Of a stretch of 64,000 nt of DNA, positions 37,945-47,743 are shown piece by piece. A program made the position numbers and the translations under genes. Under the pieces are notes generated by a model. The model made no database searches, was not told the origin of the DNA, and saw only the letters and a program-made list of their open reading frames with translations. Numbering within the stretch: the first letter of the stretch is position 1; the number at the start of each line of letters is the position of its first letter. The stretch is from Erysipelotrichales bacterium (GTDB lineage: Bacteria; Bacillota_I; Bacilli_A; Erysipelotrichales; Erysipelotrichaceae), in contig CAJTIT010000001.1 in the NCBI GenBank assembly GCA_910576345.1, forward strand, positions 124,001 through 188,000. Direction: 5' to 3'.

Positions 37945-39438
37945 ATGAATACGTATATTCTTGCAATTGATCAGGGAACGACCAGTACAAGGGCAATCAT
38001 TTTTGATCATGAAATGCACATTGTAGGAATCGCACAGCGTGAATTGATGAATTACTATCCGCATCCGGGCTGGGTAGAACAAAATGCCAATGACATTTGG
38101 GCAAGCTGTGTCGGTGTGATTGGCGAAGTGATGGCAAAATGCAATATCGCGGATGAACAGATTGCGGCTATCGGCATCACCAATCAAAGAGAAACTTCGC
38201 TTATATGGGATAAAGAGAGTGGTCAGCCAATCCATTTTGCGATCGTTTGGCAATCCAGACAATCCAATACCTATATTGAAGATTGGAAACAAAAAGGTAA
38301 GGCAAGCTGGATTCAAGAAAAAACAGGTTTGATTCTGGATCCATATTTCAGCGCATCCAAAATTCGCTATATCTTAGATCATGTGGAAGGAGCGCAAAAA
38401 AGAGCAGAGGAAGGGAAACTGTTATTTGGTACCATCGATACATGGCTTGTATGGAAGCTGACCCAAGGCGAATGTCATATCAGCGATGTATCCAATGCGT
38501 CCAGAACGATGTTGATGAACTTGAAAACGTTGGATTATGATGAAGAACTGTTACAGTTTTTCCATATTCCCAAATGCATCCTTCCCAAAATACAAGATTC
38601 CAGCGCTTACTACGCTATGGCCACCGGTATATTCAAGCATCCGGTACCAATCACATCGATCATTGGCGATCAACAGGCAGCATTATTTGGACAGACGTGT
38701 TTTGAAAGCGGTGATGTGAAGAATACATACGGAACCGGATGTTTTTTGTTAATGAATACAAAAGACAAAATCATTCAATCATCTAACGGACTTTTGACAA
38801 GTGTTGGATGGCGTATTCAGGATGAAGTCAATTATGTGCTGGAGGGCAGTGTGTTTGTTGCTGGGGCTGCCATTCAATGGCTGCGAGACGGTCTGAAGAT
38901 GATTGAGACAAGCGCAGAAACTAGCAGCCGTGCAAAAGAAACAAAAAGCGATGGCATTTATGTAGTACCTGCTTTTACCGGACTTGGCACACCCTATTGG
39001 TGCGCAGAAGCCAAAGGAGCAATGTTTGGCTTAACCAGAGGAACGACACAAAATCAAATCATTCGCGCAACTTTGGAAAGCTTGGCGTATCAAACAAATG
39101 ATGTGGTGATGGCAATGCAGAAGGACAGCGGCATTTCCATACATCAGTTGTATGTGGATGGGGGAGCGAGCCGCAATGAATTTCTCATGCAGTTTCAAGC
39201 AGATCTTTTAAATGTCGATGTCATTCGGGCGATGCACAGTGAAACAACCGCATTGGGCGCTGCGTTACTTGCAGGACTTGGCATTGGTTATTGGAAGGAC
39301 AAAGCGGAAATCAAACAATTGATTGCACATGAAAAGAACTTTCATCCATCGATGGATGCGAATAAGCGAAGTGTAGCAATCAACGGTTGGAAAAAAGCCA
39401 TACATGCAGTTCTCGCTTTTCATCAAGACGAAGTATAG
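37945..39438 (+). CDS. glpK: Glycerol kinase
   Basis: Encodes 497 aa, the standard length. Phosphorylates glycerol. N-terminal AIDQGTTSTRAIIFD (phosphate 1), WVEQNANDIW, ITNQRET (glycerol-binding region), DTWLVWKLT and the C-terminal YVDGGASRNEFLMQFQAD are FGGY family marks specific to GlpK. GAGAGG at 37931-37936 gives best spacing to ATG 37945. No glpF or glpD is adjacent. Confidence 0.94.
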   Translation: MNTYILAIDQGTTSTRAIIFDHEMHIVGIAQRELMNYYPHPGWVEQNANDIWASCVGVIGEVMAKCNIADEQIAAIGITNQRETSLIWDKESGQPIHFAIVWQSRQSNTYIEDWKQKGKASWIQEKTGLILDPYFSASKIRYILDHVEGAQKRAEEGKLLFGTIDTWLVWKLTQGECHISDVSNASRTMLMNLKTLDYDEELLQFFHIPKCILPKIQDSSAYYAMATGIFKHPVPITSIIGDQQAALFGQTCFESGDVKNTYGTGCFLLMNTKDKIIQSSNGLLTSVGWRIQDEVNYVLEGSVFVAGAAIQWLRDGLKMIETSAETSSRAKETKSDGIYVVPAFTGLGTPYWCAEAKGAMFGLTRGTTQNQIIRATLESLAYQTNDVVMAMQKDSGISIHQLYVDGGASRNEFLMQFQADLLNVDVIRAMHSETTALGAALLAGLGIGYWKDKAEIKQLIAHEKNFHPSMDANKRSVAINGWKKAIHAVLAFHQDEV

Positions 39439-39505
39439 CATCTGTTTGTCATAATCCCTATGCTAACGACATAAAATATTGCGTACAAAGAAAAGGGGAT
39501 CAAAC

Positions 39506-40672
39506 ATGGATGTAAAACAAATGGATGCTACTTTCATTGCACATACATATAAACGTCAACCGATTGTGATTGCATCTGCGAAAGGATCCATTGCTTATGA
39601 TGATCACAAAAAACACTATATTGACTTCACATCCGGCATTGGCGTCAATGTCTTGGGATACGGTTATGAAGAATGGGCAAATGAAATTTTCGCGCAGGCG
39701 CAGACGCTCAGTCATTGTTCCAACCACTATTATCAAAAACCATCCGTAAAAACCGCACAAATGCTTTGTGAAAAAACCGGTGCACAGAAAGTGTTTTTCT
39801 CCAACAGCGGTGCAGAAAGCAATGAATGTGCCATCAAAACGGCTCGCAAATACAGTTATGAAAAATATGGAAACGAAAGATATGAAATCTTAACGCTTCA
39901 ACAGTCATTTCATGGTCGTACCATTACCACACTGTCCGCAACCGGTCAAGATGCGTTTCATCAGTTTTATCATCCATTCACAAACGGATTTACCTATATC
40001 AAACCCAATGATATCGAAGACTTTTATCGGAAAGTGAATGAAAAGACTTGTGCCATCATGTTAGAACTCATCCAAGGAGAAAGCGGCGTATTTCCTTTAC
40101 ATCAAGACTATGTGCGCTCAATTTCACAATATTGTCACTCCCATGATCTGCTTTTGATTATTGATGAAGTACAAAGCGGCGTTGGACGATGCGGCTCGTT
40201 TTGCGCTTACCAACAATATGATATTCATCCTGACATTGTGACCCTTGCCAAAGGATTGGGCGCAGGACTTCCTATAGGAGCGACGCTGTTTTATGAAACG
40301 ACACAGAATGTTCTTCATCCGGGCGATCATGGTTCCACGTTTGGCGCCAATCCGATCGTTTGTGCAGGCGCAAATGTCGTTTTGAAATGTATGAACGATA
40401 CACTCTACCAACATGTGAAAGAAATGGGAAATCACATCACAAAGCGACTGAAAAGATTCCCTCATATACAAGAAGTTGAAGGAATGGGACTGATGATAGG
40501 GGCAACCATTCGTGATGTTACAGTACAACATTTGATCGCTGATTGCCTTAAAAAAGGACTGCTCTTGTTAAACGCAAAAAAGCGCCTGCGATTATTACCG
40601 CCCTTAAATATATCAAAAGAACATATAGAAGAAGGTTTGTCTATTCTACATGATGTTTTAAGAAATTTGTAA
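39506..40672 (+). CDS. Class III aminotransferase, acetylornithine aminotransferase-like
   Basis: Encodes 388 aa. PLP-dependent transfer of an amino group from acetylornithine or a similar omega-amine. Key pieces are YIDFTSGIGVNVLGYG, FFSNSGAESNECAIKTARKYS, SFHGRTITTLSATGQ, LLIIDEVQSGVGRCG and the PLP lysine in TLAKGLGAGLPIGA. It most resembles ArgD, but no other arginine gene is near, so the substrate stays open. GGGG at 39494-39497 precedes ATG 39506. Confidence 0.85.
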   Translation: MDVKQMDATFIAHTYKRQPIVIASAKGSIAYDDHKKHYIDFTSGIGVNVLGYGYEEWANEIFAQAQTLSHCSNHYYQKPSVKTAQMLCEKTGAQKVFFSNSGAESNECAIKTARKYSYEKYGNERYEILTLQQSFHGRTITTLSATGQDAFHQFYHPFTNGFTYIKPNDIEDFYRKVNEKTCAIMLELIQGESGVFPLHQDYVRSISQYCHSHDLLLIIDEVQSGVGRCGSFCAYQQYDIHPDIVTLAKGLGAGLPIGATLFYETTQNVLHPGDHGSTFGANPIVCAGANVVLKCMNDTLYQHVKEMGNHITKRLKRFPHIQEVEGMGLMIGATIRDVTVQHLIADCLKKGLLLLNAKKRLRLLPPLNISKEHIEEGLSILHDVLRNL

Positions 40673-40757
40673 TGGGTAGATTTCATAAAAAAAACGATAT
40701 GTAACACCTCTATAAAAATAAAAAATGAATTTCTAAAAACAAAGATTCTATTAAAGG

Positions 40758-40786
40758 TTGAAATTCAAAAAATACTTTGTTACACT
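40758..40786 (+). promoter_or_regulatory. Promoter of the first FMN_bind-like lipoprotein gene
   Basis: TTGAAA (40758-40763), 17 bp, TACACT (40781-40786). Confidence 0.6.
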
Positions 40787-40809
40787 ATGGAGGAAGGAGG
40801 ATAAATCCC

Positions 40810-41223
40810 ATGAAAAAAACAGTATGCTTATTTGCGGCTATGGTATTACTTGCAGGATGCGGCGGCAGTGCTGAAACTAAAGAATTAACAGGTACTGCAG
40901 AAAGCAAAGGACAGACGACCACCGTCAAAATCACAAAAGAAGGAGATAAAGTTACAGGTGTTTCCATCGATGAAACCTATACCGGAGAAGATGGTGAACA
41001 AACAACCAAAAAAACGCTGAAAGATGACTATAACATGAAGTCAGCCAGTTCCATTGGTAAAGAATGGTATGAACAAATCGAATTCTTGGAAAATTATTTA
41101 AAAGAAAACGGGGCCGACAACATCACATTGGATGACAGCGGAAAAGCAACCAATGAAGATGTATTGACAGGCTGCACGGTAGGTATTCAGCAATATATCG
41201 AAGCATATAAAAATGCAAAATAA
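40810..41223 (+). CDS. FMN_bind-like lipoprotein (PplA-like), copy 1
   Basis: Encodes 137 aa. Lipoprotein signal with lipobox LAGC (Cys ~18). The mature domain has a small beta motif (TTTVKITKEGDKVTGVSID), then KDDYNMKSASSIGKEWYEQ, and ends with DVLTGCTVGIQQYIEAYKNA. That last piece matches the ApbE flavinylation pattern D-x-x-[ST]-G-A-T except for Cys in place of Ala. It is likely a surface electron carrier if flavinylated. A strong SD (GGAGGAAGGAGG) precedes it. The next gene is a paralogue, and EetA/EetB-like genes follow. Confidence 0.7.
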   Translation: MKKTVCLFAAMVLLAGCGGSAETKELTGTAESKGQTTTVKITKEGDKVTGVSIDETYTGEDGEQTTKKTLKDDYNMKSASSIGKEWYEQIEFLENYLKENGADNITLDDSGKATNEDVLTGCTVGIQQYIEAYKNAK

Positions 41224-41233
41224 GAGGATCAAC

Positions 41234-41265
41234 AAAGATGTCGAATGAATTTTCGCATCTTTTTT
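41234..41265 (+). terminator. Terminator between the two lipoprotein genes
   Basis: AAAGATG(T)CGAA / TTCG(C)ATCTTT stem with T6; probably leaky or copy 1 is expressed alone. Confidence 0.75.
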
Positions 41266-41324
41266 ATGTGGACATGTATAAGATATGCATCCTAAATCAT
41301 ACTGAAACATATGGAGGTATGATT

Positions 41325-41732
41325 ATGAAAAAAATTTTCGGAATGATTCTGTTGTGCTTACTGAGTGCATGTTCCTCACCGCTCAAAGAAGGAAAAGGAA
41401 CCTTTACAAGCGCAAAAGGAGAACAGACCAACGCCAATATCAAAATGCAGAACGAAACAATCAAAGAAGTGGAACTGGATGAGACATATCAGGATACGAC
41501 CAAAAAAACATTGGGTAATGATTATCATATGAAAGATGCCAGCGCCATTGGAAAAGAATGGGATGAACAGGTACGTTTTTTAGAAAAATACATTGAAAAA
41601 AACGGTATGCAAAATATTCAGATGGATGAAGAAGGAAAAGCAGTGGATGAAGATATTCGAAGCGGCTGTACCATATCGATTGATAAATTTATCAAAGCGA
41701 TCGAAGATGCACAGAAAAACATGGAAGAATAA
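41325..41732 (+). CDS. FMN_bind-like lipoprotein (PplA-like), copy 2
   Basis: Encodes 135 aa, paralogue of copy 1. Lipobox LSAC (Cys ~16). Shares KKTLGNDYHMKDASAIGKEW and ends DEDIRSGCTISIDKFIKAIE, with the same Cys variant of the flavinylation motif. SD GGAGG at 41312-41316. Followed by a 27-codon ORF and eetA/eetB-like genes, so copy 2 heads the apparent electron-transfer operon. Confidence 0.7.
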   Translation: MKKIFGMILLCLLSACSSPLKEGKGTFTSAKGEQTNANIKMQNETIKEVELDETYQDTTKKTLGNDYHMKDASAIGKEWDEQVRFLEKYIEKNGMQNIQMDEEGKAVDEDIRSGCTISIDKFIKAIEDAQKNMEE

Positions 41733-41745
41733 CAAGGTAATCATC

Positions 41746-41829
41746 ATGAAACTTAGAAAAACAATGGCATTTGCATTGTTTTTTTTCATTATTCCAAGTA
41801 TAATGTTACCTAGTATTGGAGGGTTGTAA
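41746..41829 (+). CDS. 27-aa hydrophobic microprotein in the electron-transfer operon
   Basis: Sequence begins MKLRKTMAFALFFFI; one hydrophobic helix after a basic start, no lipobox. AAGGT SD 7-8 nt upstream. The gene lies tight between copy 2 and the GTG start of the next gene, and contains that gene's SD. It could be a real small membrane subunit or a translational coupling device. Confidence 0.5.
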   Translation: MKLRKTMAFALFFFIIPSIMLPSIGGL

Positions 41830-42207
41830 GTGAACAAAGCAGATAAATGCATGATATGTTTCATTGTTCTTTTCTCGCTTGTATCTTATATACCTTTTTT
41901 AATACAGATGACAAAAACAAGACATTTGAAAAAAGAAGTTGTCGTGGAGTATCAAAATGAAGAAGTACTGCGTAAAGACCTCAGTGAAAATGCGACCTAT
42001 ACACTGAACGCAACCTTGGGCGATGTCATAATCGAAGTAAAAGACAATGCGGTGCGAGTTGAAAAAGAAACATCGCCTTATCATTTATGTTCCATCCAAG
42101 GTTGGGTCAACAATGTCAATCAGCCCATCATTTGTCTGCCCAATGAGATGATCATTCAAATTGAGGCAAATGATGAAACAAACGAAGTGGATACTATTAT
42201 CCAATGA
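41830..42207 (+). CDS. NusG domain II-like protein, EetA-like
   Basis: Encodes 125 aa. One N-terminal membrane anchor (residues 8-27), then an extracytoplasmic NusG_II-type beta domain with AVRVEKETSPYHLCSIQGWV. Such proteins are found next to RnfC-like or Gx-transporter genes, and EetA of the Listeria extracellular electron-transfer locus is of this kind (stated from memory). GTG start, SD GGAGGG at 41818-41823. Overlaps the next gene by 4 bp. Confidence 0.7.
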   Translation: MNKADKCMICFIVLFSLVSYIPFLIQMTKTRHLKKEVVVEYQNEEVLRKDLSENATYTLNATLGDVIIEVKDNAVRVEKETSPYHLCSIQGWVNNVNQPIICLPNEMIIQIEANDETNEVDTIIQ

Positions 42208-42710
42208 ATGAAACCAAGAAAATGATGAACATTACGATGCTGGTCGCCATCGGTATATTGTTTCATCTGATAGAATCTATGATCGTTCTACCCATAGTGA
42301 TTCCCGGTTTCAAATTGGGACTTGCCAATATCATAGGACTGATTACCTTGTATCGTTATGACAACAGGATGATGTTCACGGTAAATCTCATGCGCGTGTT
42401 TTTGGCATCCTTAATGCGTGGCATCTTATTTTCTCCTGGATTTTGGCTATCTTTGTGTGGTGTAACGCTATCCACATGTGTAGCCATTGTCGCAAAGAAA
42501 CATACGCAGATGAGCATATTTGGCGTTTCCTGTGCAGCGGCTAGTGCACATGTGATAGGACAAATGATGGCGGTGAGTGTTCTTTATCAGCAACTATTGT
42601 TGGGGATATGGATGCCAAGTTTGTTATTATTGAGCATACCGACAGGACTATGTACAGGATATCTGGCAAATGAAGTCATCAAACGCATACATGGAAAGGA
42701 AAGAGTATAA
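42204..42710 (+). CDS. Gx transporter family protein, EetB-like (heptaprenyl diphosphate synthase component I family)
   Basis: Encodes 168 aa, five or six membrane helices. FKLGLANIIGLITLYRYD near residue 36 and LASLMRGILFSPGFWLSLCG match the Hpre_diP_synt_I/Gx family. The family name reflects an old annotation; in electron-transfer loci this protein (EetB) pairs with EetA. Coupled to both neighbours by overlapping stop/start codons. Confidence 0.8.
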   Translation: MNETKKMMNITMLVAIGILFHLIESMIVLPIVIPGFKLGLANIIGLITLYRYDNRMMFTVNLMRVFLASLMRGILFSPGFWLSLCGVTLSTCVAIVAKKHTQMSIFGVSCAAASAHVIGQMMAVSVLYQQLLLGIWMPSLLLLSIPTGLCTGYLANEVIKRIHGKERV

Positions 42711-42982
42711 TGGAAACATATTTGTATCATCCAAAAGGCGTCTGTTCCAAACAGATGGAATTTCAGATGGATCAAGAAACGATCAAAAGTCTGCGCGTCA
42801 TTGGCGGGTGTTCAGGAAATCTGCAAGGTATTTGTAAATTGCTGGAAGGCAAACAGATTGACGACGTGCTTCCTGCATTATCCGGCATCAAATGTGGCAT
42901 CAAGCCAACGTCATGTCCTGATCAAATCGCCAAGGCATTGATTGCCTATCGCGACAGTAAAAAAGAAACAGTCAAACAGTAG
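42710..42982 (+). CDS. TSCPD domain protein (TIGR03905-like)
   Basis: Encodes 90 aa. GIKPTSCPDQIAKAL near residues 63-77 is the TSCPD signature; KGVCSKQMEF and GGCSGNLQG add conserved Cys residues that may bind metal. The family resembles the C-terminal domain of ribonucleotide reductases or stands alone; function not established. Shares TAATG with the upstream gene. Confidence 0.85.
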   Translation: METYLYHPKGVCSKQMEFQMDQETIKSLRVIGGCSGNLQGICKLLEGKQIDDVLPALSGIKCGIKPTSCPDQIAKALIAYRDSKKETVKQ

Positions 42983-43082
42983 GAAACAGAGCGATAAATA
43001 AAGAGGATTTTGCACGAAAATCATCCGCTGAAAGCTGTTTTCAATGTTGAAAAATAAAATTACATAAATTTTCAGAAAAACA

Positions 43083-43111
43083 TTGACTTTAAATAAAAAA
43101 AGGTTTATCCT
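43083..43111 (+). promoter_or_regulatory. Promoter of the ilv operon
   Basis: TTGACT (43083-43088), 17 bp, TATCCT (43106-43111). Confidence 0.6.
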
Positions 43112-43145
43112 TATACCAACAGATTTCAGAAAGGATGTGGACGTC

Positions 43146-43229
43146 ATGTATGTGTCAACCAGCGTGATATTGATCGTGATTTTGATTCTCAAACAGTCTG
43201 CGTTTCTTTCGATAAAGTCTGTCAGATAA
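43146..43229 (+). CDS. ilv leader peptide (27 aa)
   Basis: Reads MYVSTSVILIVILILKQSAF and seven more residues. Residues 7-15 are nine consecutive Val/Ile/Leu codons, an ideal stall site for branched-chain aminoacyl-tRNA shortage. AAGGA SD about 10 nt upstream. It sits between a promoter and a terminator directly ahead of ilvABNCD. Its codons 18-22 form the 5' arm of an alternative RNA helix that blocks the terminator. Strong case for ribosome-mediated attenuation. Confidence 0.82.
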   Translation: MYVSTSVILIVILILKQSAFLSIKSVR

Positions 43230-43290
43230 TTTTGAGATGTCTGATTACACAGAAAGAGCGCAGCCGATAACAAACGGCTGCTTTTCATTT
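43198..43290 (+). ncRNA. ilv attenuator: antiterminator and terminator
   Basis: Antiterminator: CTGCGTTTCTTTC (43198-43210) pairs GAAAGAGCGCAG (43252-43263) with one bulge. Terminator: GCAGCCG (43260-43266) pairs CGGCTGC (43275-43281), 8-nt loop, then TTTTCATTTT. The two share 43260-43263 and are mutually exclusive. A further TCAGA/TCTGA hairpin lies between. Confidence 0.8.
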
Positions 43291-43310
43291 TCATACAGGA
43301 GGGTAGATTC

Positions 43311-44513
43311 ATGGATTACAGAGAGGTAGAATCAGCGGCGCATCGTTTACAGCCCGTCATTCACAATGTACGTGTGACAAGATCTAAGACATTTTCTAAT
43401 ATGAGCGGATGTGATTTATATTTAAAATGCGAAAACCGCCAGAAAACCGGATCATTCAAAGTGCGTGGCGCTTTCAACAAATTGGCAAAGCTGAAGGAAG
43501 AAGAAGGCGTGGAAAATGTCATTGCATCCAGTGCAGGAAATCATGCGCAGGGGGTGGCCTACGCCAGCAAATGTCTGGGCATCCATGCGACAATCGTCAT
43601 GCCGAAAAGTACGCCGATCGCTAAAGTACAGGCAACGGCCGGATATGGCGCAGATGTCGTGTTGGCAGGGGATTGTTACGACGAGGCATATGCAAAAGCA
43701 GTGGAATTGCAAAAGGAAAGCGGCGCCGTATTCATTCATCCTTTTGATGACGAAGATGTGATTGCCGGACAAGGTACGATCGCTTATGAGATTTTTCATG
43801 ATTTACCCAATGTCGATATGATCGTTGTACCGGCAGGGGGCGGCGGCTTGTTGAGTGGCATCGCACTTTATGCCAAAGCGATCAATCCGCGTGTGCAGAT
43901 TATTGGCGTGCAGGCAGAAGGAGCAGATGCCATTGTATCCTCTTTCGATCAGAAAACACATTGTTGCACTGATTCTGTAAATACGATCGCAGATGGAATC
44001 GCTGTATTGAATCCGGGTGAAAAAACCGTTGAAATTATCAACCGGCATGTGGATCAAATGGTAAGAGTGAGCGACGATGAAATTGCGGCTGCCATTCTGC
44101 TTTTGTTGGAAAGAGAAAAGCAAGTGGTGGAACCAAGCGGCGCTGCACCGTTAGCAGCTGTTTTAAATCATAAAATTGACAGTAAAGGAAAACGTGTCGT
44201 CTGTGTGTTAAGCGGTGGCAACATTGATGTTTCCTTTATTCACAAAGTTGTTGAAAAAGGTTTGTTGACACGTGGCAGAAACATGAAATTCAAAACGCTG
44301 ATGCAAGATGTGCCGGGCGCTTTGGAACATTTCTGTACGGTGGTGCGCAAACAAAATGCAAATATCATTGAAGTACAATATGATCGCTTTCAAGCTGATC
44401 TTGGCTTGAAAGAAACCATTATTCATATGGCTGTGGAAGTCAGCAGCCGCGAACATGGAGAAACATTGATCAAGGCTTTGAACAAAGCCGGTTATCAAAG
44501 TGAAATTGAATAG
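43311..44513 (+). CDS. ilvA: Threonine ammonia-lyase
   Basis: Encodes 400 aa. PLP enzyme giving 2-oxobutanoate for isoleucine. The PLP lysine lies in KTGSFKVRGAFNK near residue 46, SAGNHAQGVAYA near 78 and the glycine loop PAGGGGLLSGIA near 180. One C-terminal ACT domain (from ~325) probably senses an amino acid. The operon context makes a biosynthetic role likely. AGGAGGG at 43297-43303 precedes the start. Confidence 0.92.
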   Translation: MDYREVESAAHRLQPVIHNVRVTRSKTFSNMSGCDLYLKCENRQKTGSFKVRGAFNKLAKLKEEEGVENVIASSAGNHAQGVAYASKCLGIHATIVMPKSTPIAKVQATAGYGADVVLAGDCYDEAYAKAVELQKESGAVFIHPFDDEDVIAGQGTIAYEIFHDLPNVDMIVVPAGGGGLLSGIALYAKAINPRVQIIGVQAEGADAIVSSFDQKTHCCTDSVNTIADGIAVLNPGEKTVEIINRHVDQMVRVSDDEIAAAILLLLEREKQVVEPSGAAPLAAVLNHKIDSKGKRVVCVLSGGNIDVSFIHKVVEKGLLTRGRNMKFKTLMQDVPGALEHFCTVVRKQNANIIEVQYDRFQADLGLKETIIHMAVEVSSREHGETLIKALNKAGYQSEIE

Positions 44514-44529
44514 AAAGGGGTTGTTTGAT

Positions 44530-46197
44530 ATGATGTTGAATGGTTCCCAAATACTGATCCAGTCTTTGATTGATCAAGGTGTCGATACTGTATTTGGTTA
44601 TCCCGGCGGCGCTGTTTTGAATATTTACGATGCGCTGTATGAAAAGAAAGATCAATTACGTCATGTGCTTTCCTCACATGAGCAAGGGGCTGCACATGCG
44701 GCAGACGGATATGCGAGAAGCACCGGGAAAACAGGTGTTTGTATAGCGACATCGGGTCCTGGTGCGACCAATTTGGTCACAGGCATTGCGACAGCGTATA
44801 TGGACAGTGTAGCGCTAGTTGCGATTACCGGGAATGTAGCCAGTGATTTGATTGGCAGAGATTCCTTTCAAGAAGTGGATATTGCCGGCATTACGATGCC
44901 GATCACCAAACATAATTTTATCGTGCATGATGTGAAGGAATTGGCAAGCACGGTAAGACTGGCATTTGAAATAGCGAATTCTTCAAGACCCGGACCTGTC
45001 CTGATCGATATTCCAAAAGATATAACGGCGGCTGTTTGTGAGTATGAAAAACTGCCGAAATTTGAAAAACGTCCGTTGCCTTCCGTGAAGGAAAGCGCGA
45101 TGAAACAGGCCATCGCTGCTATTCGTAGAGCCAAGCGTCCCCTCATTTATGCCGGAGGCGGTGTGATTGCGGCGAATGCATGTGAAGAATTGTTGGCGTA
45201 TTCCAGAAAAACGCAGACGCCGATCTGTTGTTCCGCAATGGGGCTGTCATCTGTTCCTTACGATTATGAATTGTATTTGGGTATGATTGGCATGCATGGA
45301 ACGCCGGTATCCAATTATGCATCGCTCAATGCGGATTTGGTCATTGCGATTGGTGCGCGATTCTCTGATCGAGTAGCAGGAAATCGCAAGAAATTTGCGA
45401 ATGCGGCGGAGATCATCCATATTGACATTGACGCATCGGAAATTTCCAAAAATGTAAAAAGTGATATCGCCATCGTTGGTGATGCAAAAGAAGTGTTACA
45501 AGCGTTGATTCAAAAAGTGGAAGAAGAACATCACAGCGAATGGAGACAAACACTGTTGGATTTCCGCATTAAGATCGGACTTCCAAAACCAAAAGAAGGA
45601 AACAAAGTAGATCCGCGCGACTTCATCTATACGCTGCACAAATTGTTAGGAGAAGATGCCATCATCGTTACCGATGTTGGTCAACATCAAATGATTACAG
45701 CGCAGTATTATCAATTTTCAAAACCGCGATCTTTCATCAGTTCCTGCGGACTTGGCACGATGGGTTATGGATTGGGCGCTGCGATTGGCGCCAAATGCGC
45801 ACATCCTGATCGTCCGGTCGTTTTGATTACCGGTGATGGTAGTTTCCATATGAATATGAATGAAATGGCAGTGGCCGTCTCGCAAAATCTTCCGATCATC
45901 GTTCTAGTTTTCAATAATACAGTATTAGGAATGGTACGTCAGTGGCAGACGCTGTTTTATGGAAGACGATACAGTGAAACTTCCATTATGCGTCAAACCG
46001 ATTTTGTCAAATTGGCTGAAGCATTCGGCGCCAAAGGCTTCCGCATCAAAGAACGTGATGAAATCGAGCCAATCATCAATGCGGCATTGGCATCCAAACG
46101 GCCATGCATTATCGATTGTCTCATCGATCCGGATGATTGTGTGTATCCGATCATTCCACCGGGAAAAAACGCAGATGAGATCATTTATGGGAATTAA
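44530..46197 (+). CDS. ilvB: Acetolactate synthase large subunit
   Basis: Encodes 555 aa. ThDP/FAD enzyme condensing pyruvate with pyruvate or 2-oxobutanoate. FGYPGGAVLNIYDAL, SSHEQGAAHAADGYAR (catalytic Glu), TSGPGATNLVTGIATAY and the ThDP motif GDGSFHMNMNEMAVAV are visible. AAGGGG SD at 44514-44519 selects ATG 44530. ilvN follows 12 bp later. Confidence 0.95.
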   Translation: MMLNGSQILIQSLIDQGVDTVFGYPGGAVLNIYDALYEKKDQLRHVLSSHEQGAAHAADGYARSTGKTGVCIATSGPGATNLVTGIATAYMDSVALVAITGNVASDLIGRDSFQEVDIAGITMPITKHNFIVHDVKELASTVRLAFEIANSSRPGPVLIDIPKDITAAVCEYEKLPKFEKRPLPSVKESAMKQAIAAIRRAKRPLIYAGGGVIAANACEELLAYSRKTQTPICCSAMGLSSVPYDYELYLGMIGMHGTPVSNYASLNADLVIAIGARFSDRVAGNRKKFANAAEIIHIDIDASEISKNVKSDIAIVGDAKEVLQALIQKVEEEHHSEWRQTLLDFRIKIGLPKPKEGNKVDPRDFIYTLHKLLGEDAIIVTDVGQHQMITAQYYQFSKPRSFISSCGLGTMGYGLGAAIGAKCAHPDRPVVLITGDGSFHMNMNEMAVAVSQNLPIIVLVFNNTVLGMVRQWQTLFYGRRYSETSIMRQTDFVKLAEAFGAKGFRIKERDEIEPIINAALASKRPCIIDCLIDPDDCVYPIIPPGKNADEIIYGN

Positions 46198-46209
46198 GGA
46201 GGTACAAGG

Positions 46210-47728
<1,519 letters not shown>

Positions 47729-47743
47729 TCAAAGGAGATGTCT

